Shown here one piece after another: positions 1 to 9,473 of a stretch of DNA of 49,140 nt. The position numbers and the translations under genes are program-made. How positions within the stretch are numbered: the stretch's first letter is position 1; each line of letters begins with the position of its first letter. Below the pieces are notes generated by a model. The model made no database searches. It was not told the DNA's origin and saw nothing but the letters and a program-made list of their open reading frames with translations. Origin of the DNA: Rikenellaceae bacterium (GTDB lineage Bacteria; Bacteroidota; Bacteroidia; Bacteroidales; Rikenellaceae); the NCBI GenBank assembly GCA_015059875.1, contig SUZQ01000011.1:1-49140 (forward strand), written 5' to 3'.

Positions 1-30
1 ATCCTGAGCCAGGATCAAACTCTCCATTGT
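1..30 (-). rRNA. rrs: 16S ribosomal RNA, 5' end only
   Basis: Read on the minus strand, the first bases contain AGAGTTTGATCCTGGCTCAG, the universal 27F site near the 5' end of bacterial 16S rRNA. Matching its first base to E. coli position 8 puts the mature 5' end near position 30. The rest of the gene lies outside the window to the left. Two tandem promoters lie upstream at 219-250 and 346-377, as expected of an rRNA operon. Confidence 0.96.
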
Positions 31-218
31 AAAAAAAGAATTAATTAAATCTTAGCTCTTATCTCAAAGGTATTGTTTTGAAATATCACTTCTTGCGAAG
101 TGAAGGAAAACTTATTTAGCTGCTCAAGTACCTCAAAGAACGCATTCTATTTGATTGGACCGATGTCCTAATCTTTCTGTTTTTCGCTCACCGCTGTTTT
201 ATCAGCGCGAAAGTGGTG

Positions 219-250
219 CAAAGGTAAGGCAAGTTTTTTAATCTACCAAA
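219..250 (-). promoter_or_regulatory. rRNA operon promoter, gene-proximal
   Basis: On the minus strand TTTG (247-250) is followed after exactly 20 bp by TACCTTTG (219-226). This is a full match to the Bacteroidetes housekeeping promoter (-33 TTTG, -7 TAnnTTTG). It points at the 16S gene and would give a leader of about 185 nt. The leader holds a small hairpin (CGCTG/CAGCG, 192-207) and another TACCTTTG at 65-72 that lacks a -33 partner. No gene is seen in 31-574; the short open frame there overlaps both promoters. Confidence 0.8.
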
Positions 251-345
251 TTTTTTGGAAACTTTTTTCAAAAAATTTTTCAGAACCCTATTTTGCGGCT
301 CTCTTTTCTGTCAGCCAACTGGCTTTTCAGTGCCGAAAGCGGGTG

Positions 346-377
346 CAAAGTAACGGCAAAAAAATGATACTTCCAAA
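346..377 (-). promoter_or_regulatory. rRNA operon promoter, gene-distal
   Basis: On the minus strand TTTG (374-377), a 20-bp spacer and TTACTTTG (346-353) match the Bacteroidetes promoter at all but one position of the -7 box. It lies 127 bp upstream of the proximal promoter in the same direction. Tandem promoters are common for rRNA operons. Confidence 0.7.
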
Positions 378-528
378 TATTTCAAGGACTTTTTTTAATG
401 TTTTTTATGGCTTATTTTACACTTCGTTAGTTATCAATAACTTACAACCTAATAATTTTTCAAAAATTTTAATAACATCAAACTGCGGATATGCCATTAT
501 ATATATAAGTATAGGAATTGGTAAAATA

Positions 529-554
529 AAATCGCCTCTTGCGAGGCGATTTCC
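529..554 (-). terminator. Rho-independent terminator after the phosphatase gene
   Basis: AAATCGCCTC (529-538), loop TTGC and GAGGCGATTT (543-552) form a perfect 10-bp stem with a 4-base loop. In the minus-strand direction it is followed by a T-rich run. It lies 23 bp past the phosphatase stop and separates that operon from the rRNA promoters. Confidence 0.85.
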
Positions 555-574
555 ATATGACAAAATAGTACCGA

Positions 575-1051
575 TTAGGAGTTTGATAATTCATTTAACA
601 GTTCCTCGCACGCCTCTTCGAGCATATTAATTACGAGATAAAATCCCTCTCTACCCTCGTAGTATGGATCGGGAACATAGTCGTAGTTAGTGCGATATGT
701 CGTGAAGTAGTCGCGCATACGATAGACCTTGTCGATATGCTCGCGCTCAGGAGCAAGACGACAAACGCGCTCGTAGTTGCTATCATCCATTACAATGATG
801 CGATCAAAATCGTAGAAATCGCCTTCGCGGAGTGGGCGCGAGCGATGCGTAAGGCAGTAGCCTCTGCAATGCGCCGCCTCGCGCATACGAGGATCGGCAA
901 GTTCGCCAGCGTGTCCCGAATAGGTGCCAGCTGAATCAATCTCAAACTGCTCTGCCAAACCTCGCGCAAAAACCTTTTGGCGAAAAATCTCCTCTGCCAT
1001 AGGCGAACGGCAGATATTGCCAAGACAGACAAATAAAATTCGTTGTTTCAT
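575..1051 (-). CDS. Low-molecular-weight protein-tyrosine phosphatase
   Basis: This 158-residue protein is the usual size for the family. The phosphate-binding loop CLGNICRS is at residues 9-16, with nucleophile Cys9 and Arg15. The general-acid region DPYY lies near residue 127. These cytoplasmic enzymes dephosphorylate tyrosine (sometimes arginine) on proteins; the substrate cannot be told here. The start is the ATG at 1051; an in-frame GTG one codon earlier is less likely. It is the last gene of a minus-strand cluster, 16 bp after the BamA-type barrel gene, and is followed by a strong terminator. No tyrosine kinase or capsule gene is nearby, so the role is open. Confidence 0.93.
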   Translation of the reverse strand: MKQRILFVCLGNICRSPMAEEIFRQKVFARGLAEQFEIDSAGTYSGHAGELADPRMREAAHCRGYCLTHRSRPLREGDFYDFDRIIVMDDSNYERVCRLAPEREHIDKVYRMRDYFTTYRTNYDYVPDPYYEGREGFYLVINMLEEACEELLNELSNS

Positions 1052-1067
1052 CACTTATTATCAATTA

Positions 1068-2315
1068 TTAAAACGCCTCATTGAATGAAAACACTGCTCC
1101 GTGAATAAGGCGACCTCGATGGTCGCGACCTCCAAAGCCGTAATCGACTCGGAGATTTACACCGTGTTTTAAGGCATAACGCAGACCGACACCATAAGTC
1201 GGTAGAGTTTTGTGCCAATCAAATGAGCCAAATGTAGAAAAAACATTTCCTGCACCACCCCACGCGGCTGCGCCAAAACCCTTATAGATACGCTGGCGCA
1301 ATTCAGCCTGCAAGGTCACAGCACACAAGTCAGTAAAGCGACCTGCATAGTAGCCGCGCATAGAGGAGAGTCCGCCGAGCGTTGCATAATACACCCACGG
1401 AGTTCCCTGACTATTATACTCGCCTCGCAAATCAAACGCCAGCACCGCGCCCTTCCACAATCGCTGATAGTAATCGAGAGTCAAACGACCACTCCACAGC
1501 GTTTTGCCAATGTTATTCATTCCCCTCGGGCGCACCTTTGCCTGTGCAGCAATATAAACTCCTCGTTGCGGTGCTGATATCGCATCGCGCGTATCGTACT
1601 CTACAAAGAGAGAGATTCCCGTTGCGTTATATTTTACCCCATAGCCATTGAGCAGCGTTTCAAACTCCGCCTGCGACGCATACTTGCCGCCAAACTTTCC
1701 AAAGTGGTAATTGTAGTCAGCTCCGACTCCGACATATAGACCTTTTGTTATTTTTTGCAGAAATTTTCCCTCCACAATGCAACGCGAAGCGAGATACCTC
1801 ATCGCGCCATTATCCATTGCGGCATCGTAGCCTAAGCCCCAAAAGTTGGTGGGTTGCGAGTAGAACTCGGCATTATAGACAATGCGTTGTCGATCTTTGC
1901 GGAAGATATTTACGCCACTCACGCCTACGCGATAAAATCCCGTAAGCGATGCTGTGGCATAGACCGAAAAGTTTGAGGCAGGGATATCTCGACTCTTCTT
2001 ATCAAGGCGATAGAGTCCTGCTGCCATAACCGCCAAACCGAGAGAGGTCGAATTTGTATAGTAGAGGCTCGGAATAAAAGTCATATCAACTCTTCGCTCG
2101 AAGCTACTATCAATAGAGCTCTCTGCGATGTAATTGACAAACTTTTGCCACCCTTTTCCACTGTTCCTCTTCTCTCTCTGCAACGGCAGTTGTGTGATTG
2201 GCGTATATCTATAAGCGACAGTATCCTTGTTCACAACAAGGATACTATCGTTCTGTGCGGCTGCCGTTGAAACGAGTGCAACAAGCAGCGAGAATATAGC
2301 TATACGCCTAAACAT
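1068..2315 (-). CDS. BamA/TamA-type outer-membrane beta-barrel protein
   Basis: The 415-residue protein has a signal peptide (residues 1-20, cut after AAA-Q) and then a region rich in alternating beta strands with aromatic girdle residues. Near residue 320 LGGLSSMRGYYAGRF resembles the conserved VRGF/Y motif of the Omp85 barrel, and the chain ends in Phe, as outer-membrane barrels do. There is no room for POTRA domains, so it is a barrel-only Omp85 relative rather than BamA itself. Such proteins sit in the outer membrane and may translocate substrates or lipids; the substrate is unknown. It starts 3 bp after the preceding stop, so co-expression is likely. Confidence 0.82.
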   Translation of the reverse strand: MFRRIAIFSLLVALVSTAAAQNDSILVVNKDTVAYRYTPITQLPLQREKRNSGKGWQKFVNYIAESSIDSSFERRVDMTFIPSLYYTNSTSLGLAVMAAGLYRLDKKSRDIPASNFSVYATASLTGFYRVGVSGVNIFRKDRQRIVYNAEFYSQPTNFWGLGYDAAMDNGAMRYLASRCIVEGKFLQKITKGLYVGVGADYNYHFGKFGGKYASQAEFETLLNGYGVKYNATGISLFVEYDTRDAISAPQRGVYIAAQAKVRPRGMNNIGKTLWSGRLTLDYYQRLWKGAVLAFDLRGEYNSQGTPWVYYATLGGLSSMRGYYAGRFTDLCAVTLQAELRQRIYKGFGAAAWGGAGNVFSTFGSFDWHKTLPTYGVGLRYALKHGVNLRVDYGFGGRDHRGRLIHGAVFSFNEAF

Positions 2316-2318
2316 CCA

Positions 2319-2864
2319 CTATTTGCGATACTTATCAACCACCTTATAGAAATTCTCTATACCAGCCTCGTCGAGATCGTTTTTAGCGCAATATACCAGC
2401 TCGCCATCCTTCGATACAATCATAATAACGAACTTGCCATCACAATCGCCCAAGCCCCACTTCTGCTTCAAAAGTTGTTTGTCGTCATCGAGAATAGTTG
2501 CACCATTCTTCTCTGAACGCTTTCGAGCCATATTACGAACCATTCCCTTTGGCAACTTTGTATCAACAAAATTCATCACACCAAAGCCAAAAATAGCTGG
2601 GCCTTGCGCGCGCTTGTTATCCTCCAACTCATCGGAGAGTTTCTTGTTGCTACCACCCTTCAAATAGCTATCAGGATCAACATAGAAGATAAGAAGATTC
2701 TTCTCTCCGAACTTAGGCAATGTGGTTGGTTTGCCACTAATGTCATTAATTGTCAAGTTTTCAACCTTGCGAGGCACAGAAACCTCTTGAGCCTCAACCG
2801 CTGTGCTTGCAAGCAAAGCTACGACAAGCAACAAAAGATTTTTAATTTTCATAACTGTTTTCAT
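2319..2864 (-). CDS. Exported YtfJ-like protein with thioredoxin fold
   Basis: A 181-residue protein with a signal peptide (hydrophobic run followed by AVEAQ). The mature part has the thioredoxin-fold pattern of the YtfJ group: NLTINDISGKPTTLP, then NLLIFYVDPD, and a C-terminal segment with LLKQKWGLGDCDGKFVIMIV. The CxxC active site of true thioredoxins is missing, so redox activity is not expected. A -7-like box TATATTTG (2878-2885) lies just upstream and argues for a start at 2864 or 2852 rather than an earlier ATG. It is the first gene of the set with the barrel and phosphatase genes. Confidence 0.72.
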   Translation of the reverse strand: MKTVMKIKNLLLLVVALLASTAVEAQEVSVPRKVENLTINDISGKPTTLPKFGEKNLLIFYVDPDSYLKGGSNKKLSDELEDNKRAQGPAIFGFGVMNFVDTKLPKGMVRNMARKRSEKNGATILDDDKQLLKQKWGLGDCDGKFVIMIVSKDGELVYCAKNDLDEAGIENFYKVVDKYRK

Positions 2865-2961
2865 TGTTTGTACGGGGCAAATATACAAAAACTATCAAGA
2901 CTTTTCCCGTTAATAGATAAAAAAATGGATATTACAGTCGTTTTTTAATCTTGCAATTTGA

Positions 2962-3393
2962 CTAAAATTGCGATTTCTTATGCCTTCTATCGAGTCGAGT
3001 TTCCAATCCATAACGACCACTACCCGACACTATCAGAGTGACATATATACCTATATATAATATTTGTCGCTCCACGCCAAGCCATCCTAACGACGGATAG
3101 ACGATGAATATCTCAACAAACATTCCAAGAGCCATAATAAATGCGGCAAAGCGAGTTCCGAACCCCAAGATAATCATCACTGCAAATATAGCCTCCAACA
3201 GTGTAAATATTACAAAAGTTGCCCAGCTACTCTCGAAAAGCAATGCCGGATAGCCCGTAAGTACGAAGTTATAGGTCTGCAACTTGTCGATAATATGCAA
3301 GGCTATCAGCGTTCCGACAAAGAGTCGGAGAAAGAGAATGGCGCGATCGATAAAACGATATTGGCGCAATATTTCGAGGAGTTGTCTCATCAT
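2962..3393 (-). CDS. DoxX-like small membrane protein
   Basis: A 143-residue protein with four predicted membrane segments, about residues 18-36, 54-72, 78-96 and 108-126. The spacing and the central EAIFAVMIILGFGTRFAAF stretch fit the DoxX/DoxD family, often linked to redox or respiratory functions, though the individual role is rarely known. The start at 3393 is chosen because GAGGAG lies a few bases upstream and the extra N-terminal residues of longer frames look non-native. The basic tail RLDRRHKK suggests a cytoplasmic C-terminus. Confidence 0.7.
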   Translation of the reverse strand: MMRQLLEILRQYRFIDRAILFLRLFVGTLIALHIIDKLQTYNFVLTGYPALLFESSWATFVIFTLLEAIFAVMIILGFGTRFAAFIMALGMFVEIFIVYPSLGWLGVERQILYIGIYVTLIVSGSGRYGLETRLDRRHKKSQF

Positions 3394-3483
3394 AGCACAC
3401 TCCTCTACCGCAACTATTACGCCAAAATAAATAAGTGCAATCCCCCAATGGAAGATTGCACTTAAATTGCAAGCAAGCAAGAA

Positions 3484-3660
3484 CTATTTCTTAGCCTCCT
3501 CAACCGATACCTTACGGAACTCCTTCAAGAGCTTCGAAAGCTCCAAAGCAGCCTTACGAGCGCGAGTACCAGCAGCCTTGTTGTTCTTCTCTACCTGAGC
3601 AGCAGCATTTGCCTGAAAAGCAGCTACTTGTGCATTGATCTGATCTACTAAATTTTTCAT
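3484..3660 (-). CDS. Histone H1-like small basic protein (Hc1 type)
   Basis: A 58-residue, lysine- and alanine-rich protein. It starts MKNLVDQINAQVAAF and carries NKAAGTRARKAALEL followed by LLKEFRKVS. This matches the short histone H1/Hc1-like proteins found in many Bacteroidetes, thought to bind DNA or nucleic acid non-specifically. A perfect promoter lies at 3695-3726 with a leader of about 30 bases, which suggests strong expression. The DoxX-like gene lies 90 bp downstream on the same strand. Confidence 0.85.
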   Translation of the reverse strand: MKNLVDQINAQVAAFQANAAAQVEKNNKAAGTRARKAALELSKLLKEFRKVSVEEAKK

Positions 3661-3694
3661 AACCTTATTGTTTTAGTTTTTATGGTTTATGTCA

Positions 3695-3726
3695 CAAATG
3701 TATAATATTTTTTATTACAAACCAAA
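3695..3726 (-). promoter_or_regulatory. Promoter of the histone H1-like gene
   Basis: On the minus strand TTTG (3723-3726), 20 bp and TACATTTG (3695-3702) are a full match to the Bacteroidetes housekeeping consensus. Confidence 0.8.
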
Positions 3727-3844
3727 TTTTTTTCGCATAAATCGCTATAAAACTGCATTTTTCATATCGTTTTAACGCTTATCGGGTATATTTTTTGTTC
3801 AAACATCTCTCAGAAATGAACTTATACATAATTAAAATACCGAT

Positions 3845-4957
3845 ATGTTACCAATTTTACGATTAGCTATTTTGCTCATATTGGCAGTTATACCTGCAGC
3901 CTGCAAGCAACGCGCCAAGATTGAATCCGAGCCTCTCGAAATAGAGGTTGCCTCAGTTGCTGGGAAGGTACTGCCAAATAGGATGCAGTTTATCGCACCC
4001 ATTGACGCGAACTACTCCGCAACGATTCAGCCTCGTATTTCGGGTTTTCTACTCTCTTCAAATTTCGCAAACGGTATGCCCGTAAAGCGAGGACAGTTGA
4101 TCTTCACGCTCGATGATGCACCGCAACGCGCAAATCGTCTTGCCGCAGAGGCCTCACTTACCTCTGCAAAAGCAAAGGCTGCCGAAGCAAAGCGAAACTA
4201 TGAGCGTGCTATTCCGTTAGCTCGCATAAACGCCATAAGTCAGACTCAGCTCGACCAATACACGGCAGAGAATCTTGCCGCCATAGCCGCCGTAAAATCG
4301 GCAGAGCAAACACTCCGCAATGCCCGATTAGACGAGAGCTACACGCGCATATACGCACCAATAAGCGGTATCATCTCATCCTCGGCTGCTACGGCTGGCG
4401 ACTACATTGGCCCCGGAACACAATTCGCTGAGCTTACAACGATACAGAGCATCGACACTGTAGCGGTTGATTTGGCTATTCCTATGCGGAAGTACTTGGA
4501 GAGTTCGGGGCGCACATCCTTCTCGTACGACAACGCCAAACTCCTCTCCGATATCCGCTTGCGATTGACCGACGGTAGCGAATACCCCGAAAGCGGTTTC
4601 TACAAATTCACTCGCCAAAGCATTGCCAGCGAGATGGGGACAATTGTTATTGTTGTCGGATTTCGCAATCCGAATTATGCACTCAAGACGGGGCAATTTG
4701 CCCGTATTTCGGCATCGCTCGGAGCTGATAAAGAGCGCATTGTAATACCGCAACGAGCTGTAAGCCAAATTCAAAACATCTCCTCCGTATGGGTTATTCA
4801 CCCCGACAACACAGCCGAATATCGCGAAGTAAAGTTGGGCAATACGGCAGGCGAAATGTGGATTGTAGAGCAAGGACTCTCGAAGGGCGAGGTGGTTGCG
4901 ACAAGCGGTTTGCAGAAGTTACGCAACGGAATGAAGGTTTCTATAGTAACAAAATAG
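3845..4957 (+). CDS. RND efflux periplasmic adaptor (lipoprotein), system 1
   Basis: A 370-residue membrane-fusion protein. The N-terminus is a lipoprotein signal with lipobox PAAC (Cys20). The order is as in AcrA/MexA: biotinyl-lipoyl half-motif (about residues 55-90), a long alanine-rich coiled-coil hairpin (about 95-155), second lipoyl half IYAPISGIISSS, then beta-barrel and membrane-proximal domains ending LQKLRNGMKV. It bridges the pump and outer-membrane factor encoded next. The pump gene starts 7 bp downstream. No regulator gene is adjacent; the divergent neighbour is the histone H1-like gene. Confidence 0.93.
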   Translation: MLPILRLAILLILAVIPAACKQRAKIESEPLEIEVASVAGKVLPNRMQFIAPIDANYSATIQPRISGFLLSSNFANGMPVKRGQLIFTLDDAPQRANRLAAEASLTSAKAKAAEAKRNYERAIPLARINAISQTQLDQYTAENLAAIAAVKSAEQTLRNARLDESYTRIYAPISGIISSSAATAGDYIGPGTQFAELTTIQSIDTVAVDLAIPMRKYLESSGRTSFSYDNAKLLSDIRLRLTDGSEYPESGFYKFTRQSIASEMGTIVIVVGFRNPNYALKTGQFARISASLGADKERIVIPQRAVSQIQNISSVWVIHPDNTAEYREVKLGNTAGEMWIVEQGLSKGEVVATSGLQKLRNGMKVSIVTK

Positions 4958-4964
4958 CAGAGGT

Positions 4965-7900
4965 ATGAAAAACTTTTTTATCCACAGACCAATATTCGCC
5001 ATATCTCTATCGGTAATCATCGTACTGCTTGGGGCTATCTCGATTGCAAATCTCTCAATTGAGCAGTACCCCGACATCACCCCGCCCGTAGTCGAAGTTA
5101 CCGCAACATACGAAGGGGCAGATGCCGAGACGGTAAACAATGCCGTAGCTACACCCCTTGCCGAGAGCATTATGGGAGTAAGCGATATGCTATATATGCA
5201 GGCAACAAGCGCGAACGATGGCTCGATGACTCTGCAAGTGACATTCGATATCGGTTCTGACGCAGACCTCGATGCAATTTTTACACAGAACAATGTCGCC
5301 ACCGCGATGGCAAAACTTCCATCTTCAGTTGTGGAGCAAGGTGTTGTTACACGCAAGACTCAGACGGGTTTTCTGATGGTCTATGCCCTATATAGTGATG
5401 GACGATATGACGAGAATTTTCTATCGAATTACGCCTACATCAACCTCGAAAACGAGTTGCTGAAGATAAATGGCATCGGAAAGGTTGATATTATGGGTGC
5501 GGGCGAGTATGCTATGCGCGTGTGGTTACGCCCCGATATGCTCGCCTATTATAATATATCTGTAAGCGAAATTCTCGCTGCAATATCCACCGAGGCGGGC
5601 ATCTACCCAGCTGGGCAGTTCGGAGCTGAGCCGACGCCACCCTCAACGCAATACACCTATACCGTAACAATGCCTCGTCAAATCTCAACACCTGAGGAGT
5701 TTGGCGAAATTGTGCTGCGCACCACAGAGAAAGGCACGCAAGTAAGATTACGCGATGTTGCGACGGTTGAGTTGGGTAATCAGAACTATGGCGCAACCTC
5801 CCGTTTTGGCGATAAACCGACAACAATTATCAGCATCTACCAAGAGCCAAACTCCAACGCCGTAGCTCTTGGCGAGGCGGTAAAGGCGAAGATGGCGACT
5901 CTTGCAGAGCGAATGCCCGACGGAGTCAAATACGAGGTTCTTGTCGATGGTACGAAGAGTATCACGGCTGGTATTCGTGAAATTTTCGAGACGCTGATTA
6001 TCGCGCTTATATTGGTGATTCTGATAATTTATCTCTTTCTGCAAGATTGGCGAGCTACGCTTATTCCACTTATCGCCATTCCCGTTTCGATTATCGGAAC
6101 ATTTATGCTCTTTCCGTTGTTGGGATTTACGATAAATATCGTATCTCTGCTCGGATTGGTCTTGTCGGTGGGTTTGGTTGTCGATGACGCAATTGTAGTT
6201 GTTGAGGCCTCACAATCGGGCATTGAACGAGGTCTTTCGCCCATAGCTGCTACCGAAGAGGCTATGAGTAAGGTTACCTCGCCAATTATTGCTACCACTA
6301 TCGTTCTGCTGGCGGTGTTTATCCCGATATCCTTTTCGGGCGGCATCTCGGCACGACTATTTCAACAATTTGCCGTAACAATTTCGGTCTCGGTGCTATT
6401 TTCGATGATAAACGCGCTATCACTATCACCAGCGTTGTGCGCATTGTTGCTCCGCCCGCGCAAAGAGCGCACAAAGGGTTTCTTCGGAGCTTTTAACTAC
6501 ATCTTCGATAGGGCTATGGGCAGTTATGGTGCTACGATAAGTGAGGTTGTTAAGCGGTGGCGCACCACAATAGCAGTAGTGGCGGTTATGGTTGTGGCGA
6601 TAGTTGCAATGCTCAATATTCTGCCACGCGGCTTCCTGCCCGACGAAGATCAAGGATTCTTTACAATAGCGGTAAATGCTCCCGATAACACGGCCCTCGC
6701 ACGCACGGAGCAGATTATGACAAAGGTCGATTCCGTAACCAAGTCTACCCTACCAATCGTGGAGAGTACTGGTGTGGTTTCGGGTTTCAATATGATTTCG
6801 GGAGTTGCTGCGACCAATAGCGGAGTTATATTTGTGAAGCTTACAGATTTCGACAAGCGCAAGCTATCGGCAATGGAGGCGGTAGCGGAGATAAACAGAA
6901 AACTCTACACCGCCATTCCCGAAGCGGAGTGTGCCGCGTTTATCTCTCCATCAATTCCTGGTTTGGGTGTTACATCTGGCGTAACTTTTGAGTTGCAGGA
7001 TCGTGCTGGCAGGGGTATGGAGTATCTCGCCGAGCAGAGTGACAAACTCCTTGCTGCCCTCCGCAAAGAGCCACACATAGCCTCCGCAACTACCGAGTTC
7101 CGCCGAGGTGTCGCGCAGAAACATCTCGACATTGACAAGCAGCATGCTCTAATGAGTGGCGTTTCACTCTCCTCGCTATATGCCGAGACCGCGACGCTTC
7201 TCGGAGGACGAATGATAAATAACTTCAATCTCTATGGGCGACTCTACCAGAGCTATCTGCAAGCCGCACCAGAGTATCGCGAGGATGCGACATCGCTCAA
7301 CGGCTACTTCCTGAAAAATGGCAAGGGAGAGAGCGTTCCCCTCACCTCATTCGTTACGGTGCGCGACACGACAGGCGTGCAGTATGTTTCGCAATTCAAT
7401 CTCTATCGCTCAATCGGAATAAATGTCGCCCCGACAGAGGGCTCCTCTACGGGAGAGATTATGACCACCATCGAGCGCATTGCCAACAACACCCTCCCCG
7501 ATGACACTGCAATAGCGTGGAGTGGAGTATCGTTTCAAGAGCGCGAGGAGGGCGGAAAAGGGGCATGGGTATTTGTAATCGCCTTCATCTTTGTGTTCTT
7601 CACACTGTCGTCACTGTACGAGAGTTGGAGTCTACCATTGGCGATTGTTGCGGGTGTTCCTCTCGCGGTTATCGGAGCTTTGTGCGCTATCGGTTTTGCG
7701 CATCTTATAGAGCCTAAATTCATCAACGACATCTATATGCAGATATCGTTGGCGATGCTGATAGGTTTGGCAGCAAAGAACTCCATTTTGGTTGTTGAGT
7801 ATGCCGACAAGCTCTTCCGCGAAGAGAAAGAGTCGCTGCTCAATGCTACCATAAATGCTGCCAAGATGCGTGTACGCCCAATTTTGATGACGGCATTCGC

Positions 7901-8075
7901 CTCAATACTCGGAATGTTGCCGTTAGTTTTTGCCTCGGGAGTCTACTCCACAGCACGAAATATTATGGGCGTATCGTTAGTTGGCGGTCTGCTTTTCGCC
8001 ACCATTTTTGGTATTCTTCTCTACCCTGCTCTATACTATGTTGTAGGCAAGGTTGCACGATTTGAAAATAAATAG
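4965..8075 (+). CDS. RND multidrug efflux pump, HAE1 (AcrB-like), system 1
   Basis: A 1036-residue inner-membrane proton-driven transporter of normal AcrB length. It starts MKNFFIHRPIFA, typical of HAE1 pumps, and has the internal duplication of two membrane halves with two large periplasmic loops. TM4 carries GLVVDDAIVVVEA with both aspartates of the proton relay (AcrB D407/D408 positions). TM10 carries GLAAKNSILVVEYA with the matching lysine, so the relay looks intact. It is the middle gene of a three-gene operon with adaptor and outer-membrane factor. Substrates cannot be predicted from the sequence. Confidence 0.95.
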   Translation: MKNFFIHRPIFAISLSVIIVLLGAISIANLSIEQYPDITPPVVEVTATYEGADAETVNNAVATPLAESIMGVSDMLYMQATSANDGSMTLQVTFDIGSDADLDAIFTQNNVATAMAKLPSSVVEQGVVTRKTQTGFLMVYALYSDGRYDENFLSNYAYINLENELLKINGIGKVDIMGAGEYAMRVWLRPDMLAYYNISVSEILAAISTEAGIYPAGQFGAEPTPPSTQYTYTVTMPRQISTPEEFGEIVLRTTEKGTQVRLRDVATVELGNQNYGATSRFGDKPTTIISIYQEPNSNAVALGEAVKAKMATLAERMPDGVKYEVLVDGTKSITAGIREIFETLIIALILVILIIYLFLQDWRATLIPLIAIPVSIIGTFMLFPLLGFTINIVSLLGLVLSVGLVVDDAIVVVEASQSGIERGLSPIAATEEAMSKVTSPIIATTIVLLAVFIPISFSGGISARLFQQFAVTISVSVLFSMINALSLSPALCALLLRPRKERTKGFFGAFNYIFDRAMGSYGATISEVVKRWRTTIAVVAVMVVAIVAMLNILPRGFLPDEDQGFFTIAVNAPDNTALARTEQIMTKVDSVTKSTLPIVESTGVVSGFNMISGVAATNSGVIFVKLTDFDKRKLSAMEAVAEINRKLYTAIPEAECAAFISPSIPGLGVTSGVTFELQDRAGRGMEYLAEQSDKLLAALRKEPHIASATTEFRRGVAQKHLDIDKQHALMSGVSLSSLYAETATLLGGRMINNFNLYGRLYQSYLQAAPEYREDATSLNGYFLKNGKGESVPLTSFVTVRDTTGVQYVSQFNLYRSIGINVAPTEGSSTGEIMTTIERIANNTLPDDTAIAWSGVSFQEREEGGKGAWVFVIAFIFVFFTLSSLYESWSLPLAIVAGVPLAVIGALCAIGFAHLIEPKFINDIYMQISLAMLIGLAAKNSILVVEYADKLFREEKESLLNATINAAKMRVRPILMTAFASILGMLPLVFASGVYSTARNIMGVSLVGGLLFATIFGILLYPALYYVVGKVARFENK

Positions 8076-8084
8076 AATTAGACT

Positions 8085-9473
8085 ATGCGTAGAGTATTTT
8101 ATTATATATTAGTATCTTTTGCTCTCCTTACGGGGTGCAATCCTCGCCTTGCCGCGCCACAACTCGCTACACACCGAAAGTATATCTTCGGTAGTGGTTT
8201 CTCTAACGACACCATACAACTCAACGAAGAGTGGTGGCAAATGTTCGGCGACACAACGCTCAATCGTCTTGTGGCGCGAGCTATAGCGCAGAATAAAAAT
8301 ATCGAGATAGCCGCCTCGCGCATAGAGGAGGCTCGCCACAACCTTGTTGTAACTCGTTCAACATATTTGCCATCTATTTCGGGTACAATTTCAGCCGAAG
8401 GTAAATACGAAAGTGCAACCGACAACATCGCACAATCGTATAAGATTCTACCGCAAGCGAGCTGGGAGGTACCACTATTCGGCTCTCTGCGCCACGCCAC
8501 AAAGGGGGCTAAGGCGGCTATTGATTACGAAGTGTGGCAATATCGAGGTGTACGACTTGCTCTTGAGGCGGAGGTTGCAACAACCTACTTCACACTGCTG
8601 CAATATCGACAAGATTTGAAGATTGCCAAACGCAGCAGCGAGTTGCGTCGCGAAATGATGACTCTTATAGACTCGCTCTATAATTATGGTTTTGCATCGG
8701 GTGTAAATCTTGAGCAGGCGCGCAGTCTACTATACACAGCCGAATCGGATATTCCTCTCTACGAAAGGGCTATATCGCAAACTCTGCTCTCGCTCGCCAC
8801 ACTCACGGGTGATACTCCCGATATGTTTATAAATATAGGTATGGAGGGCTCTGCTGCCATAACCAACGACTACCGCCCATACGATATCGCTATTGGTGTG
8901 CCGTCGGATATCCTGCACCGCCGTCCCGACTTGATGGCGGCATACTACACCATGCAGCAGAGTGCCGCAGGTGTGGGTTTGGCTCGTTCAGCCCGACTCC
9001 CTTCGATTACGCTAACACTATTTGGTGGTACGGCAACCGACAAGGTTAGTCGTCTATTTTCGAGTAAGGGGTGGATAGCGGATGCTATGGCATCAATTGC
9101 ACAACCGATATTCAACTTCGGAGGTTTGCGTCGTCGTGAGGCAGCCGCACGCGAGGCGTACAAGCAGAGTCTTCTCGCCTACGAACAGAGTTATATCGAG
9201 GCGTTAAATGATGTAGAGAGTGCATTGGTGGCGATAACCACTTCGCGCGAGGAGTTAATGCGCTATGCGGGATTGGTCAAATCGTATCGCAACATCGCAA
9301 TTATGACCTACTCGCTCTATCGCAATGGTCTTTCGGGTTATCTCGATGTTATAGATGCCGAGCGTTCACTCTACTCATCGCAGATGCAGTTCGAAAATCT
9401 CGTGGCTCAGCAATATATCAACTACATCAATCTCTGCAAAGCGTTAGGCGGAGGATACTGGGTAGAGAATTGA
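8085..9473 (+). CDS. Outer-membrane efflux lipoprotein (NodT/OprM-like), system 1
   Basis: A 462-residue TolC-family protein with lipobox LLTGC (Cys18), as in the OprM/CmeC/NodT branch. It shows the two-fold repeat of long helical hairpins, with LNEEWWQMFGDTTLNRLVARA near the N-terminus and the conserved IGVPSDILHRRPDLMAA segment near residue 268. It would form the exit duct for system 1. The gene starts 9 bp after the pump gene. Its last codons GAG AAT TGA are the first unit of a GAGAATT tandem tract that continues downstream, so the C-terminal Glu-Asn and stop come from repeat sequence. Confidence 0.93.
   Translation: MRRVFYYILVSFALLTGCNPRLAAPQLATHRKYIFGSGFSNDTIQLNEEWWQMFGDTTLNRLVARAIAQNKNIEIAASRIEEARHNLVVTRSTYLPSISGTISAEGKYESATDNIAQSYKILPQASWEVPLFGSLRHATKGAKAAIDYEVWQYRGVRLALEAEVATTYFTLLQYRQDLKIAKRSSELRREMMTLIDSLYNYGFASGVNLEQARSLLYTAESDIPLYERAISQTLLSLATLTGDTPDMFINIGMEGSAAITNDYRPYDIAIGVPSDILHRRPDLMAAYYTMQQSAAGVGLARSARLPSITLTLFGGTATDKVSRLFSSKGWIADAMASIAQPIFNFGGLRRREAAAREAYKQSLLAYEQSYIEALNDVESALVAITTSREELMRYAGLVKSYRNIAIMTYSLYRNGLSGYLDVIDAERSLYSSQMQFENLVAQQYINYINLCKALGGGYWVEN

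Noticed and set aside
343..630. A 95-codon open frame on the plus strand near the rRNA operon
   Set aside because: It overlaps the distal rRNA promoter, a terminator and the end of the phosphatase gene; composition is that of AT-rich spacer and no family is recognisable.
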